Positions 8,277-16,693 of a DNA stretch of 64,000 bases are shown one piece after another (position 1 is the first letter of the stretch; each line of letters opens with the position of its first letter). This DNA comes from Haloechinothrix_A salitolerans. Lineage in GTDB: Bacteria > Actinomycetota > Actinomycetes > Mycobacteriales > Pseudonocardiaceae. The translations under genes and the position numbers were made by a program. The DNA lies in NCBI RefSeq assembly GCF_039544105.1, contig NZ_BAABLA010000123.1; one strand, written 5' to 3'. Under the pieces are notes generated by a model, which had not been told where the DNA came from, searched no databases, and was given only the letters and a program-made list of their open reading frames with translations.

Positions 8277-9680
8277 ATGGGCACTCACTTCGACGTGGTG
8301 GTCCTCGGGGCCGGACCCGGTGGATATGTCGCCGCGATCAGGGCAGCACAACTCGGTTTCTCCACGGCGATCGTCGAGGAGAAATACTGGGGCGGGGTAT
8401 GCCTCAACGTGGGGTGTATCCCCTCGAAGGCGCTGCTCCGCAACGCTGAGCTGGCGCACCTGTTCCACAACGACGCGAAGACGTTCGGCATCGAGGTGGA
8501 CGGCACGGTCCGGTTCGACTACGGCGCCGCGTTCAAGCGCAGCCGCGACGTCGCCGACGGCCGCGTCAAGGGTGTCCACTACCTGATGAAGAAGAACAAG
8601 ATCACCCAGTTCGCTGGATGGGGTGAGTTCGCCGACGCCAACTCCATGCGGGTACGGCTGACCGATGGCGGTAGCGAAACGGTCACGTTCGGTCACTGCA
8701 TCATCGCCACTGGCGCGACGACGAAGCTGCTGCCGGGCACATCGCTGTCCGACCGGGTCGTGACCTACGAAGAGCAGATCATGACCGACCAGCTGCCGGA
8801 GAGCGTCGTCATCGCCGGTGCTGGCGCGATCGGTGTCGAGTTCGCGTACGTGCTGCACAACTATGGCGTGAAGGTCACCATCGTCGAGTTCCTCGACCGG
8901 ATGGTGCCGCTGGAGGACGCCGACGTCTCCAAGGAGCTCGCCAAACGCTACAAGCGCATGGGCATCGAGGTGCTCACGAGCACGAGGGTCGACGCGATCG
9001 ATGACTCGGGTGACAAAGTCACGGTCACGGTGTCATCGGGGAACGGTGAACAGCGCACACTGGAGACCGATAAGGTGCTGCAGGCGATCGGGTTCCAGCC
9101 GCGCGTCGAGGGCTACGGCCTTGAGAACACCGGTGTCGCCCTGACCGAGCGCGGTGCGATCGACATCGACGACTACGGCAGGACATCGGTGCCGAACATC
9201 TTCGCTATCGGCGACGTCACGGCGAAGCTGATGCTCGCCCACACGGCCGAGGCCATGGGCGTGGTCGCCGCCGAGAGCATCGCGGGCGCGGAAACCATGC
9301 CGGTGGAGTACGTGATGGTTCCGCGCGCGACCTACTGCCAGCCCCAGATCGCCAGCTTCGGCTACACCGAGGAGCAGGCCCGCGAGCTAGGCTACGACGT
9401 TCAGGTGGCGAAGTTTCCGTTCATGGCCAACGGCAAGGCACACGGTCTCGGCGACTCCACTGGGTTCGTGAAGCTGATCAGCGACGGCCGTTACGGCGAG
9501 TTGCTCGGCGGCCACCTGATCGGGCCGGAGGTCACCGAGTTGCTGCCGGAGCTGACGCTGGCGCAGCAGTGGGACCTGACCGTGCATGAAGTCGCCCGCA
9601 ACGTCCACGCCCACCCGACGCTGACCGAGGCGGTAAAGGAGGCCGTCCACGGCCTCGCGGGACACATGATCAACATGTAA
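8277..9680 (+). CDS. lpd: Dihydrolipoyl dehydrogenase (LpdC type)
   Basis: FAD-dependent E3 component of pyruvate/2-oxoglutarate dehydrogenase and, with the glycine cleavage genes at 22-24.7 kb, probably also the L-protein. The 467-aa protein has the FAD motif VVLGAGPGGYVAA near the N-terminus, the redox disulfide GGVCLNVGCIPSKALL, NAD motif AGAGAIGVEFAYVL, second FAD motif NIFAIGDVT and the C-terminal His-Glu dyad region HPTLTEAVKEA. It closely resembles mycobacterial LpdC throughout. ATG at 8277 gives the family start MGTHFDVVVLG; an ATG at 8265 would add four residues. A strong hairpin follows the stop codon. Confidence 0.96.
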   Translation: MGTHFDVVVLGAGPGGYVAAIRAAQLGFSTAIVEEKYWGGVCLNVGCIPSKALLRNAELAHLFHNDAKTFGIEVDGTVRFDYGAAFKRSRDVADGRVKGVHYLMKKNKITQFAGWGEFADANSMRVRLTDGGSETVTFGHCIIATGATTKLLPGTSLSDRVVTYEEQIMTDQLPESVVIAGAGAIGVEFAYVLHNYGVKVTIVEFLDRMVPLEDADVSKELAKRYKRMGIEVLTSTRVDAIDDSGDKVTVTVSSGNGEQRTLETDKVLQAIGFQPRVEGYGLENTGVALTERGAIDIDDYGRTSVPNIFAIGDVTAKLMLAHTAEAMGVVAAESIAGAETMPVEYVMVPRATYCQPQIASFGYTEEQARELGYDVQVAKFPFMANGKAHGLGDSTGFVKLISDGRYGELLGGHLIGPEVTELLPELTLAQQWDLTVHEVARNVHAHPTLTEAVKEAVHGLAGHMINM

Positions 9681-9687
9681 GACAAAA

Positions 9688-9723
9688 CCCGCTGTGACCT
9701 GGCGTTTCTATGGTCACAGCGGG
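9688..9723. terminator. Perfect 12-bp inverted repeat after lpd
   Basis: CCCGCTGTGACC (9688-9699), a 12-nt loop, then GGTCACAGCGGG (9712-9723). It lies 8 bp after the lpd stop codon and 21 bp before the end of the convergent integrase gene, so it may stop transcription from both sides. No U-tract, as usual in actinobacteria. Confidence 0.85.
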
Positions 9724-9744
9724 CCTCAGGCCGTCGTGAGGCCG

Positions 9745-10452
9745 TCATGCCGCATCAGCGACCTCGCCCACGGCCGCGAAGCCGAGGCCCTTGGCGAAGA
9801 ACACGTCAATGGCACGGCGAGTGCGTTCGTGGCTGTTCGGCATGAGGTGGGTGTACACGCGCAGGGTGAAGCCTGGGTCGGAGTGGCCGAGGTATTTCGA
9901 CAGAGCTTTGATTGACTCGCCAGCATCGAGCAGCACCGACGCATAGAGGTGCCGCAGCGCGTGGATACCGTCTGCGCGCGTGTGCGGATCGACCCCGGCA
10001 GCCTTGAGCGCGGGAATCCAGATCTTGTCCATCTCCTTCGGCGTCAGGACTCGCCCAACCTTGTCAACCATCAGCAGGTTCACCGTCGTTGCCTTGCCGT
10101 CCGGGTGTGACCACGGCAGCGTGACCGGGGTGCTTGGAAACTGGTCCGCACAAGCGTCGAGCTGGGCGAGCAACGCGCCGCCGATCGGTACTTCGCGTGT
10201 CTTGCCGCCTTTGGGCAATGCGAACACCGGCTTGCCTGCAACGAGGCGCACTTGCCGACACACGTGGACGACCGCTCGGTCGCGATCGACGTCATCAAGC
10301 GAGAACGCGAACAGTTCTCCCTTGCGTACGCCGATACCGGCCGGAACATCGACCGCAGGCTTGAAACGGTCGGGCAACTCGTTGCGCACAGCCTTCGCTC
10401 GCTCGCGAGACCACGGCACGACCTGTTGCCGATTCATTCGTGGCCGCTTCAC
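9745..10452 (-). pseudogene. Tyrosine site-specific integrase, truncated to the catalytic domain
   Basis: The 235 residues correspond to the C-terminal catalytic domain of phage/ICE integrases. Catalytic residues are in place: Arg in GVRKGELFAF, Lys in LPKGGKTREVPIG, His-x-x-Arg in HALRHLYAS, His in YLGHSD and the Tyr nucleophile in RVYTHLMPNS. The N-terminal arm-binding and SAM-like core-binding domains (about 150 residues) are missing. The sequence upstream of GTG 10452 does not supply them, and a GC-rich hairpin sits there instead. No excisionase, Rep or tRNA att site is adjacent. I read it as the remnant of an integrated element; expression of the fragment cannot be excluded. Confidence 0.8.
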
Positions 10453-10804
10453 GCTTCAAGGGTGGCGCGCTCCGCGCGCCGCCAGCGGGCCGCCGGTCGC
10501 CTCCTGCTGATGCCCGGCTCCGGCGGCCCGCCACCGCACGACGGACCAGCACGCCACGATCGTTCGACCCACCTTGGCAACCGCGCGTCACCCTGGCTCC
10601 CCGCCGCCTTCGTCCCCGGATGATCGAACGCCGCGACGGCGGCATCAAGGGCGCCTCCGGCGTCGCTACGCGATGCGCTGTCGCGCACCCTTGACACCAT
10701 CGCCACGGCGCTACGAGAAGGCAAGGACGAAGGGGACGGGGAGGAGTGGGCGGTGTGCTGGGCCGTGGGCCGTCCGGTTTCCGTTGGTTGCGGGACCTGG
10801 GTGG
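10453..10804. other. Gene-poor region upstream of the integrase remnant
   Basis: About 350 bp without a convincing gene. It contains a perfect GC palindrome, GGCGCGC (10464-10470) - TCC - GCGCGCC (10474-10480), just upstream of the integrase fragment. A plus-frame stretch near 10670-10750 reads SRTLDTIATALREGKDEG, protein-like in composition, but has no proper start. It may be the scar of the deleted part of the element. Confidence 0.45.
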
Positions 10805-11521
10805 CTACCGGCTCAATGCTGGTTCGGATGCGGGCTCGCTCTGCGTGGCGGAGCCTGGCTGATAGGTGGCGGCGATCTGGCGGCGTTCACGCCAGAGGTG
10901 GTACACCGCGATCGCGAAGATCACTGAGCCGATGACGTTGGCGATGAAGTGCCACCAGATGCGGTACGTCCACAGGCCAGGTCCGGGATCGAGCAGGCCG
11001 AACCACGTGGACAGCCCGATAGCCTGCGAGGCGCCCAGCCATACCGTCAGCATGAGCACGAGGTGTTCGACGCCGTGGATGCCCTGCATCAACACGCCCA
11101 TCCTCGCCCACTTGCGTGCCTTGGATTTCACCGCCCGATGAGTGATCAACATGACCCCGACGATGCCTGCCAGGAACAGCAAATTGCCCGCGAAGTGCAG
11201 GATCTCCATGCCCAGCGATGGCTTCGACTGGTCCACCTGGCCAAAGCCGTCGGCGAGCCCGGTGCCCCACGGAGTCATCCAGGCGGGTGCGTTCGGGTTG
11301 GCCACCCAGTAACCGACCTGGGCAATGTGCTCCTGGAAATGGCCCAACTGTCCGAGGATGCCGAGGAAGATCTGACCAGCCGCCGCACGGTAAATCCACG
11401 GCCGCACCGGTCTGCGGTTCGCGTACGCGAGCACGGCTACGGCCACCCACATAGCCACGGTCCACGCGAGCAGGGCAACCGCCCCCAGCGTGTCGAGGAC
11501 CGATGCCGGACCACCCATCAT
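10805..11521 (-). CDS. Uncharacterised multi-pass membrane protein
   Basis: A 238-aa protein with about five or six hydrophobic segments (near 10-33, 43-60, 105-128, 143-165, 190-215). Histidines are clustered at membrane ends: GHFQEH near 59-64, HFAGN near 108, HGVEHLVLM near 148 and WWHFIAN near 188. This pattern could bind metal or haem, but I recognise no characterised family. ATG at 11521 follows a very strong AGGAGGTG Shine-Dalgarno by 6 bp. It stands alone between an integrase remnant and a long intergenic gap, so it may be accessory. Function unknown. Confidence 0.75.
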   Translation of the reverse strand: MMGGPASVLDTLGAVALLAWTVAMWVAVAVLAYANRRPVRPWIYRAAAGQIFLGILGQLGHFQEHIAQVGYWVANPNAPAWMTPWGTGLADGFGQVDQSKPSLGMEILHFAGNLLFLAGIVGVMLITHRAVKSKARKWARMGVLMQGIHGVEHLVLMLTVWLGASQAIGLSTWFGLLDPGPGLWTYRIWWHFIANVIGSVIFAIAVYHLWRERRQIAATYQPGSATQSEPASEPALSR

Positions 11522-11989
11522 AGGTCCACCTCCTACCTACGCGCGGCGCTGAGTGCGGCCACCGTCACCAACGGTAAGCAGGGCGGAACACCACCACTAC
11601 CGCCAAATTGCTGAGCCTAGTGACCCGGGCGTGTAGATGTGGGGACCGCGAGCGCAACGACCAGGACCACCAGAGACCCAGGATCACGAGGTCGCTACCC
11701 CGCTGCTCGTTGCTGGCAGCGTGGTGATCGTCCTCCAGGCCGCATACAGGCCGTCTTGCGTCAGGCACAGGGGAGAACCCGCGAGAACTGGCGAGGGGTG
11801 TTCACTGAGGTCAGAGCGTGTTTCCGAGGAATTCGCCAAGGTCAGTCACGACTAGCCGTTAGATGAGCAACATGTGACGTTGGAGCAGTGAGCCACCCGA
11901 TCTTGATGCTCTGTGGTTGCACGGATCGCCGGAAATTCTCATGATCCACTGACGTGGGTCTGTCGGTGGGCGGCCGTACCGTCACTCGC
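11522..11989. other. Intergenic region, no gene seen
   Basis: About 470 bp between divergent genes. It contains the promoter side of the membrane protein (minus) and of the PPOX-fold gene (plus). Short frames here are poorly coding. A frame ending ILMLCGCTDRRKFS just before 11944 resembles the tail of a broken gene, but it is too short to assign. Confidence 0.5.
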
Positions 11990-12481
11990 ATGACGACTTG
12001 GACGGAGTTCACCGCCGCCGCGCCGAGGATCGCCGAGATCTTCACGCGGCGCCACGCAGCGACCAGCAATCTGTGCATGCTGGCGACGATCCGCGCGGAC
12101 GGATCGCCCCGGATCAGTCCGATGGAGCCGAGAGTGTTCGAGGGCGAGATGTGGCTCGTAGGCATGCCGGACACGACGAAGTTCCGCGATCTGGCTCGTG
12201 ATCCGCGCTTCTGCCTGCATACCGCGACCGTTGATACACAGGTGACGGACGGCGACGCGAAGGTGTGGGGCGTCGTTCGCGACGTCCAGGACACAGAGTT
12301 GCAGCAGCGGTTCGCCGCCCACCTGTTCGAGGACATCGGTCTCGACCTGCGTGGGCAGGAGTTCCACCCCTTCTACGCCGCCGACCTGACCGGGGCGTCG
12401 TCGGTCGAGATTGTGGACGACCGCCTGGAGATCACCATCTGGAAGCCAGGCGAGCCGGAGCGCGTGGTCCAGAAGACGTAA
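11990..12481 (+). CDS. Pyridoxamine 5'-phosphate oxidase-fold (split-barrel) flavin/F420-binding family protein
   Basis: A 163-aa protein with the split-barrel sequence pattern: NLCMLATIRADGSPRISPM near 25-45, a GEMWLVGM strand, then KFRDLARDPRFCLHTAT near 63-82. These are the cofactor-contact segments of general-stress/PPOX-like proteins. ATG at 11990 was chosen over GTG 11954 because MTTWTEFTAAAP is the usual start. Single gene; the convergent DUF222 gene ends 14 bp downstream. Cofactor (FMN or F420) and substrate cannot be read from the sequence. Confidence 0.85.
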   Translation: MTTWTEFTAAAPRIAEIFTRRHAATSNLCMLATIRADGSPRISPMEPRVFEGEMWLVGMPDTTKFRDLARDPRFCLHTATVDTQVTDGDAKVWGVVRDVQDTELQQRFAAHLFEDIGLDLRGQEFHPFYAADLTGASSVEIVDDRLEITIWKPGEPERVVQKT

Positions 12482-12495
12482 CTGGCGGCTCGTCG

Positions 12496-13956
12496 TCAAA
12501 AGGGCGGGTCGTCAGGTTGTCGGGGTTCGGGAATGCCGGCTGGTCTTGTCGCAGTGTTCGACGCGTCGGATGTGTCCTGTGTGTACGGCGGTTTTGTTGA
12601 CTCGGTGGTCGATGGTTCCGGCGGCGAGTTCGTTTCCGTAGCGGCACCGCGCTTCGGTGTCGCTGGCTTGGGTGTTGCTCTTGGTTTCAGGACTGGCCGG
12701 CGTCGTCGCGTGATGCGCTGACCGGTGGGAGTGATGATGGTGGCGGTCGTCCCATCGGGGCTGAACTCGATGCGCCAGCCGGGTTCTTCCTTCAGGTTGT
12801 TGTGGTAAGCGCAGGCGGCTTCGCCGTTGTCGACGCTGGTGTCGCCACCGGTGCTATGGCTGCGGACGTGGTCGAAGTGACAGTGTTGCGCGGTGCGGTG
12901 ACATCCGGGAATGGCGCATTCGCGGTCACGGGCGTGGATGACCTCACGAATGGTGGCGTTGGGACGGTAACGGCTGCGGCCGAGGTCGCGCGGGGCGCCA
13001 GTGGCGGGATCGCAGATCACTTTGCGCCAGATGCTGCCGGGTTCGCACATGATGTGGCGCGCGATCGGGCCAGGAATCTGGCCGTACCCGGCGAGTTCGC
13101 AGCCGTCATCGGTGATGCCCAGCGCGGCGTCGATTGGCATGTGGAGGTAGACCATCGCCGCTGGTGACAACCCGCTGGTCGTGCCGTTCGCGCAGTCGTT
13201 GGTCTCACCGCTGAGTGCGTTCCCTGGGCGAAGAAGCCGGTGGATAAGGATGTCGGCGCGGAGCTGGTCGAGAGTACGGTCGTCGCCTTGGCGGCGCCGG
13301 CGCCGGGCTTCGGCGTCGATGCTGTTGTAGGCGGCGCTCGCGGCCTCCGCGGGAAGCTGGGCGTTGAGCCGGGACATGGTGTCTTCGCCAGGCAGGAGTT
13401 CGACCTTACGTCCCGTGCGGGCGCGGCGTGCTCGATCGGCGAGGCCATCGGGGTCGACGGCGTGGACGGCGCGGCGGGCGACGCGACGTACCTCGGTGGG
13501 GTTCTTGCCAGCGAGACGCCCGACGAGCCGCTCATCGACCTGGCGGGCGGTCTCGTCATCGAGGTGGACGGTGAGGTCGAGGACGCGACTGGCGGGAAAC
13601 GGCTCGACGTCTCCATCGTGCATCGCGGCCAGTAGCACGGGGTGGCGGTGAACGAGCTGGTTCGCCTGGCTGCGGCGGTCGGCAGCCTGGTGGCGAGTGA
13701 TCCGCAGGGCGTAGGCGACCTCGTCATCGGTGCCGGGTGCGTCGTCGCGCAGACTCTCGAAGCGGGCGAGAAGGCGCGCTTCGATCGCTCCGGCGCGGGC
13801 GCGGAGCTTACGCAGCGAGTCGAGCGCGGACAGCGTGTCGGTGTCCGACAAGAGGTCGATATCGCCGTTGTCCAGGGTGAGCGCATCGTGGTCATGCCAG
13901 TCGGCGTCGCTGGGACGGCATCCCAGCGACGGATCCAGCCGAAGAGCATCGCTCAC
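12496..13956 (-). CDS. DUF222 / HNH endonuclease domain protein (13E12-type family)
   Basis: A 486-aa protein with an N-terminal DUF222 region (ALDSLRKLRARAGAIEARLL, DEVAYALRITRHQAADR) and a C-terminal HNH nuclease motif: CAIPGCHRTAQHCHFDH, HSTGGDTSVDNGEAACAYHN. The tail of about 80 residues is basic, then Pro/Thr-rich and disordered. GTG at 13956 was chosen because a TATAAT box lies 7 bp upstream, giving a leaderless start; GTG 13974 is an alternative. Such genes are multicopy in actinobacteria, often linked to mobile DNA, and functionally unresolved. Nuclease activity is inferred from the motif. Confidence 0.88.
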   Translation of the reverse strand: MSDALRLDPSLGCRPSDADWHDHDALTLDNGDIDLLSDTDTLSALDSLRKLRARAGAIEARLLARFESLRDDAPGTDDEVAYALRITRHQAADRRSQANQLVHRHPVLLAAMHDGDVEPFPASRVLDLTVHLDDETARQVDERLVGRLAGKNPTEVRRVARRAVHAVDPDGLADRARRARTGRKVELLPGEDTMSRLNAQLPAEAASAAYNSIDAEARRRRRQGDDRTLDQLRADILIHRLLRPGNALSGETNDCANGTTSGLSPAAMVYLHMPIDAALGITDDGCELAGYGQIPGPIARHIMCEPGSIWRKVICDPATGAPRDLGRSRYRPNATIREVIHARDRECAIPGCHRTAQHCHFDHVRSHSTGGDTSVDNGEAACAYHNNLKEEPGWRIEFSPDGTTATIITPTGQRITRRRRPVLKPRATPKPATPKRGAATETNSPPEPSTTESTKPPYTQDTSDASNTATRPAGIPEPRQPDDPPF

Positions 13957-13963
13957 GTGTTCG

Positions 13964-13969
13964 ATTATA
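13964..13969 (-). promoter_or_regulatory. -10 box TATAAT for a leaderless DUF222/HNH transcript
   Basis: A perfect TATAAT (minus strand) is followed by CGAACAC and then GTG at 13956, so transcription would start at the start codon itself. The -35 region is weak. Confidence 0.7.
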
Positions 13970-14140
13970 GTCACGATGTGGTAACGGCGCGTCGAGGTAA
14001 GGAGGCATCGGCGCAGGTCAACGCGGATGGGTGAGGATCCAGCCTGCCAATGGTGCCACTCGCGGGCAGCAGTCACGTTACTGCCGCGTAGCTTTACACT
14101 GATTCGCATCGTGATGCCACTACTCGACGAGGAGGCTTCC

Positions 14141-14623
14141 GTGGCTGAACCGACCGCGCAGGGTTCGATCGACATCGCCGCGTCGCCCGAGCTTGTGTAC
14201 GAACTGGTCTCCGATGTCGAAAACCTTCCGGAATGGGCGGCCGAGATCGAGCGGTGCGCCTGGACTGGCGGTACGACCGGCCCGGCTGTTGGCGCGAAAT
14301 TCAAGGGGCGCAACGAGCACAAGAAGCGTAAGTGGGGCAGCCTCTGCGTCGTGACGGCCGCGGACCCCGGCCGGGAGTTCGCCTTCCAGGTGCGAATCGG
14401 TGGCGTGCCGTCCGCGTTGTGGCGGTATCAGATCGAGCCGACCGACACCGGCTGCCGGGTAACCGAGAGCACGCGGCGCCTTATCCCGCGTCCGGTGACG
14501 ATGACGGTGAACCGGCTGTTCCTTGGCATCAAGGACCGGGACCGCCACAACCAGGCCAATATCGAGCGCACGCTGACGAAGCTCAAGGAACACGCCGAGT
14601 CGCTGGCGGCCAAGCGGGGCTGA
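14141..14623 (+). CDS. SRPBCC / polyketide cyclase-like (START-fold) protein
   Basis: A 160-aa protein with the family opening AQGSIDIAASPELVYELVSDVENLPEWA and ESTRRLIPRP near the end of the barrel. These helix-grip proteins form a hydrophobic pocket; in actinobacteria most are of unknown ligand. GTG at 14141 follows GAGGAGG by 5 bp, better than ATG 14114. Single gene, diverging from the DUF222 gene. Confidence 0.87.
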   Translation: MAEPTAQGSIDIAASPELVYELVSDVENLPEWAAEIERCAWTGGTTGPAVGAKFKGRNEHKKRKWGSLCVVTAADPGREFAFQVRIGGVPSALWRYQIEPTDTGCRVTESTRRLIPRPVTMTVNRLFLGIKDRDRHNQANIERTLTKLKEHAESLAAKRG

Positions 14624-14698
14624 CGCCGCACAACGGTGCGCGGCACCGCAGCGACCCAAGCGCCGCAGGTACCCGGCCACCACGCCCGGAACGTCCGC

Positions 14699-15112
14699 TC
14701 ATCGCCGTACCGGCGCCGGATACACCACCGATCGTAGGTGCTCCGGCAGTTCCTGGTACTGCTGCTCGCGTTCCCGCACAGCCGCATCGCCCTGGACGCA
14801 CGCGGCGGCATAGGTGGCCGCGTGTCTGGCGTGGTCGGCGACGTGTGCGGTCGCGGCCGCATGACCAGCGGCGTGAGCCGCGGACCGTGCGGCAGGATGT
14901 CCGGCGTCGCGGGCCGCGGCATGGGCGGCGAACGCGGCGGCACGCGCCTCGCTGACCGTGATCTTGCCCTGTGCCCATGCGCGGGCGGCTTCGACGGCGT
15001 CCCGTGTCCGGTAGTCCTGCGGACGGTGCCGCTCGAACGTCGGGAGCACGCGTGCCGCGCAGTCGGCGGCCCAGCCCGCCAGCGCCCTGTGGTCGGGTTC
15101 GTCGAGCGTCAT
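14699..15112 (-). CDS. Putative immunity-protein family (Imm5-like), orphan
   Basis: A 137-aa Ala/His-rich helical protein. It opens LDEPDHRALAGWAADCAARVLPTFERHRPQDYRTRDAVEAARAW in pattern (quoted pieces: WAADCAARVLP, AVEAARAWAQG), followed by repeated A-A-H-A heptad-like helices. This is the pattern I know from actinobacterial putative immunity proteins; the Imm5 assignment is from memory and moderate. ATG at 15112 follows AGGGAGAA. No polymorphic toxin or secretion gene is adjacent, so either it is an orphan immunity gene or the immunity label is misleading. Confidence 0.65.
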   Translation of the reverse strand: MTLDEPDHRALAGWAADCAARVLPTFERHRPQDYRTRDAVEAARAWAQGKITVSEARAAAFAAHAAARDAGHPAARSAAHAAGHAAATAHVADHARHAATYAAACVQGDAAVREREQQYQELPEHLRSVVYPAPVRR

Positions 15113-15177
15113 GGTTCTCCCTGCGGCTGGCGTGATCCTCAAGGGTGCCGAGGATGACCGGCGCTGGCTACCCCTGT

Positions 15178-16611
15178 TCACCGCACCGGCTTAGCGCTGC
15201 CGTCCGCGCTGAGGCGGCACGGCGTCACCACGGTGCCGATCGGCTCGCGCACCCACCAGGCGCCGGTTTCCTTCCGTTCCGCGCGGGTGGTGTAGCGGTA
15301 GTGGAACAGCCGTGCCCGCACCACCTCGGGCGGTTCGTCCGGAAACGGGTTATGGCGCACCAGCTTCAGCGTCGTTCGATCACCGGTGAGTAGTTTGCCG
15401 ACCAGCGCGGGCAGCCAGCCGGAGCCGTAGCGCGGCGACAGCGAGGCGAACCACAGCAGCCAGTCCAGTCGCAGGTGATAGGGCGCTACCTGCGGGGGAC
15501 GTCGATAGGGATCGCCCGGCTTGCCCTTGAACTCGTACTCGCGCCACTCCGGGTCGTCGGTGTCCGCCGCACCCTCGATGATCACCTCGGTGCGGCGCCG
15601 CGTGACCGAGCCGAACGCGCCGTAGGTGTTGACCAGGTGGTACTTGTTGAAGCTGAAGTTCATCAGCTGCGTGCCGCCGAGTAGATTGCGCACCGGCCAG
15701 TAGCTGAGCACCACGGTCAGCAGGGTCACGCCGATCACGACGCCGTTGAACCACATCGGCGGCGCGGCGAGGTCGTCCGGCGCGGACCAGATCAGCGAAC
15801 CGTCCACAGCGGACACCGCGATGGTGATCGTGACGACGTTCAGCCAGGCGAAGTTGCCGGACGCCACCAGCCAGCATTGCGTCACGATGATGATCGCGGC
15901 GGCGACCGTGGCGGCGGGCTGCGGTGCGAACAGCACGAATGGCACCACGAGCTGCGTAGCGTGGTTGGCCGCGACCTCGATCCGGTGCAATGGTTTCGGC
16001 AGTTGGTGGAAGTACCAGCTCAGCGGTCCAGGCATCGGCTGGGTCTCGTGGTGGTAGTACAGGCAGGTCAGGTCACGCCAGCACGGGTCCCCGCGCATCT
16101 TGATCATCCCGGCGCCGAACTCGACGCGGAAGAGCAGCCACAGCAACAGCCACAGCGTCAGTACCGGGGGTTCGACGGACGCCGGGCCGAGGAAGATCGC
16201 CAGGAAGCCGGTCTCAAGCAGCAGCGACTCCCAGCCGAACGAGTACCAGATCTGCCCGACGTTGACGATCGACAGGTAGAGCACCCACGGCACCGCCCAC
16301 AGCAGCATGTAGCCCCACACCGGCAGCAGGTCCGCGATGCCGAGCAACAGCGCCGAGGACACGACGACTCCGAGCCACGCCACCGCCGCGAAGAACCGGT
16401 CCGAGTAGTGCCAGTGGAAGATGCTCGGTGCCTGACGGAAGCCACGTGCGGCGAGGAAACGCGGGATCGGGGTCAGGCCGCGTTCGCCGAGCAGCGCGCG
16501 AAACTGGTTGACCGCGACCAGGAACGCCACCAGGTACAGGGCAGCCAGCAAGCGCTGGAACACCAGGCGTGATGTCCAGTACGTCGGGTCCGCGAACCAA
16601 TCCCAGCTCAC
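15178..16611 (-). CDS. Lipase maturation factor family membrane protein
   Basis: A 477-aa polytopic protein matching the LMF1-like family: early PTYWTSRLVFQRLLA, VNQFRALLGERGLTPI, SIFHWHYSDRFF, then GWESLLLETGFL, FGAGMIKMRGDPCWRDLTCL and YYHHETQPMPGPLSW. The C-terminal part is soluble (YRRPPQVAPYHLRLDWLLW). In vertebrates LMF1 assists lipase folding in the ER; the bacterial role is unproven. GTG at 16611 has a GGGGAG Shine-Dalgarno. It does not neighbour the secretory lipase at 37.6-39 kb. Confidence 0.9.
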   Translation of the reverse strand: MSWDWFADPTYWTSRLVFQRLLAALYLVAFLVAVNQFRALLGERGLTPIPRFLAARGFRQAPSIFHWHYSDRFFAAVAWLGVVVSSALLLGIADLLPVWGYMLLWAVPWVLYLSIVNVGQIWYSFGWESLLLETGFLAIFLGPASVEPPVLTLWLLLWLLFRVEFGAGMIKMRGDPCWRDLTCLYYHHETQPMPGPLSWYFHQLPKPLHRIEVAANHATQLVVPFVLFAPQPAATVAAAIIIVTQCWLVASGNFAWLNVVTITIAVSAVDGSLIWSAPDDLAAPPMWFNGVVIGVTLLTVVLSYWPVRNLLGGTQLMNFSFNKYHLVNTYGAFGSVTRRRTEVIIEGAADTDDPEWREYEFKGKPGDPYRRPPQVAPYHLRLDWLLWFASLSPRYGSGWLPALVGKLLTGDRTTLKLVRHNPFPDEPPEVVRARLFHYRYTTRAERKETGAWWVREPIGTVVTPCRLSADGSAKPVR

Positions 16612-16693
16612 CTCCCCGATTTTCGCGCGCCAGGAGACGTCGTGCAGCAGCGAAACGGCAAACAGGCGACGCCGTTCAGTGTTCTATGGGAGG

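Noticed and set aside
10574..10935. Small protein genes on the plus strand after the integrase remnant
   Set aside because: Overlapping frames without a Shine-Dalgarno; the right part is antisense to the membrane-protein gene.
11870..11950. Tail of a transposase (ILMLCGCTDRRKFS)
   Set aside because: Only about 15 codons, no inverted repeats or other transposase motifs nearby.
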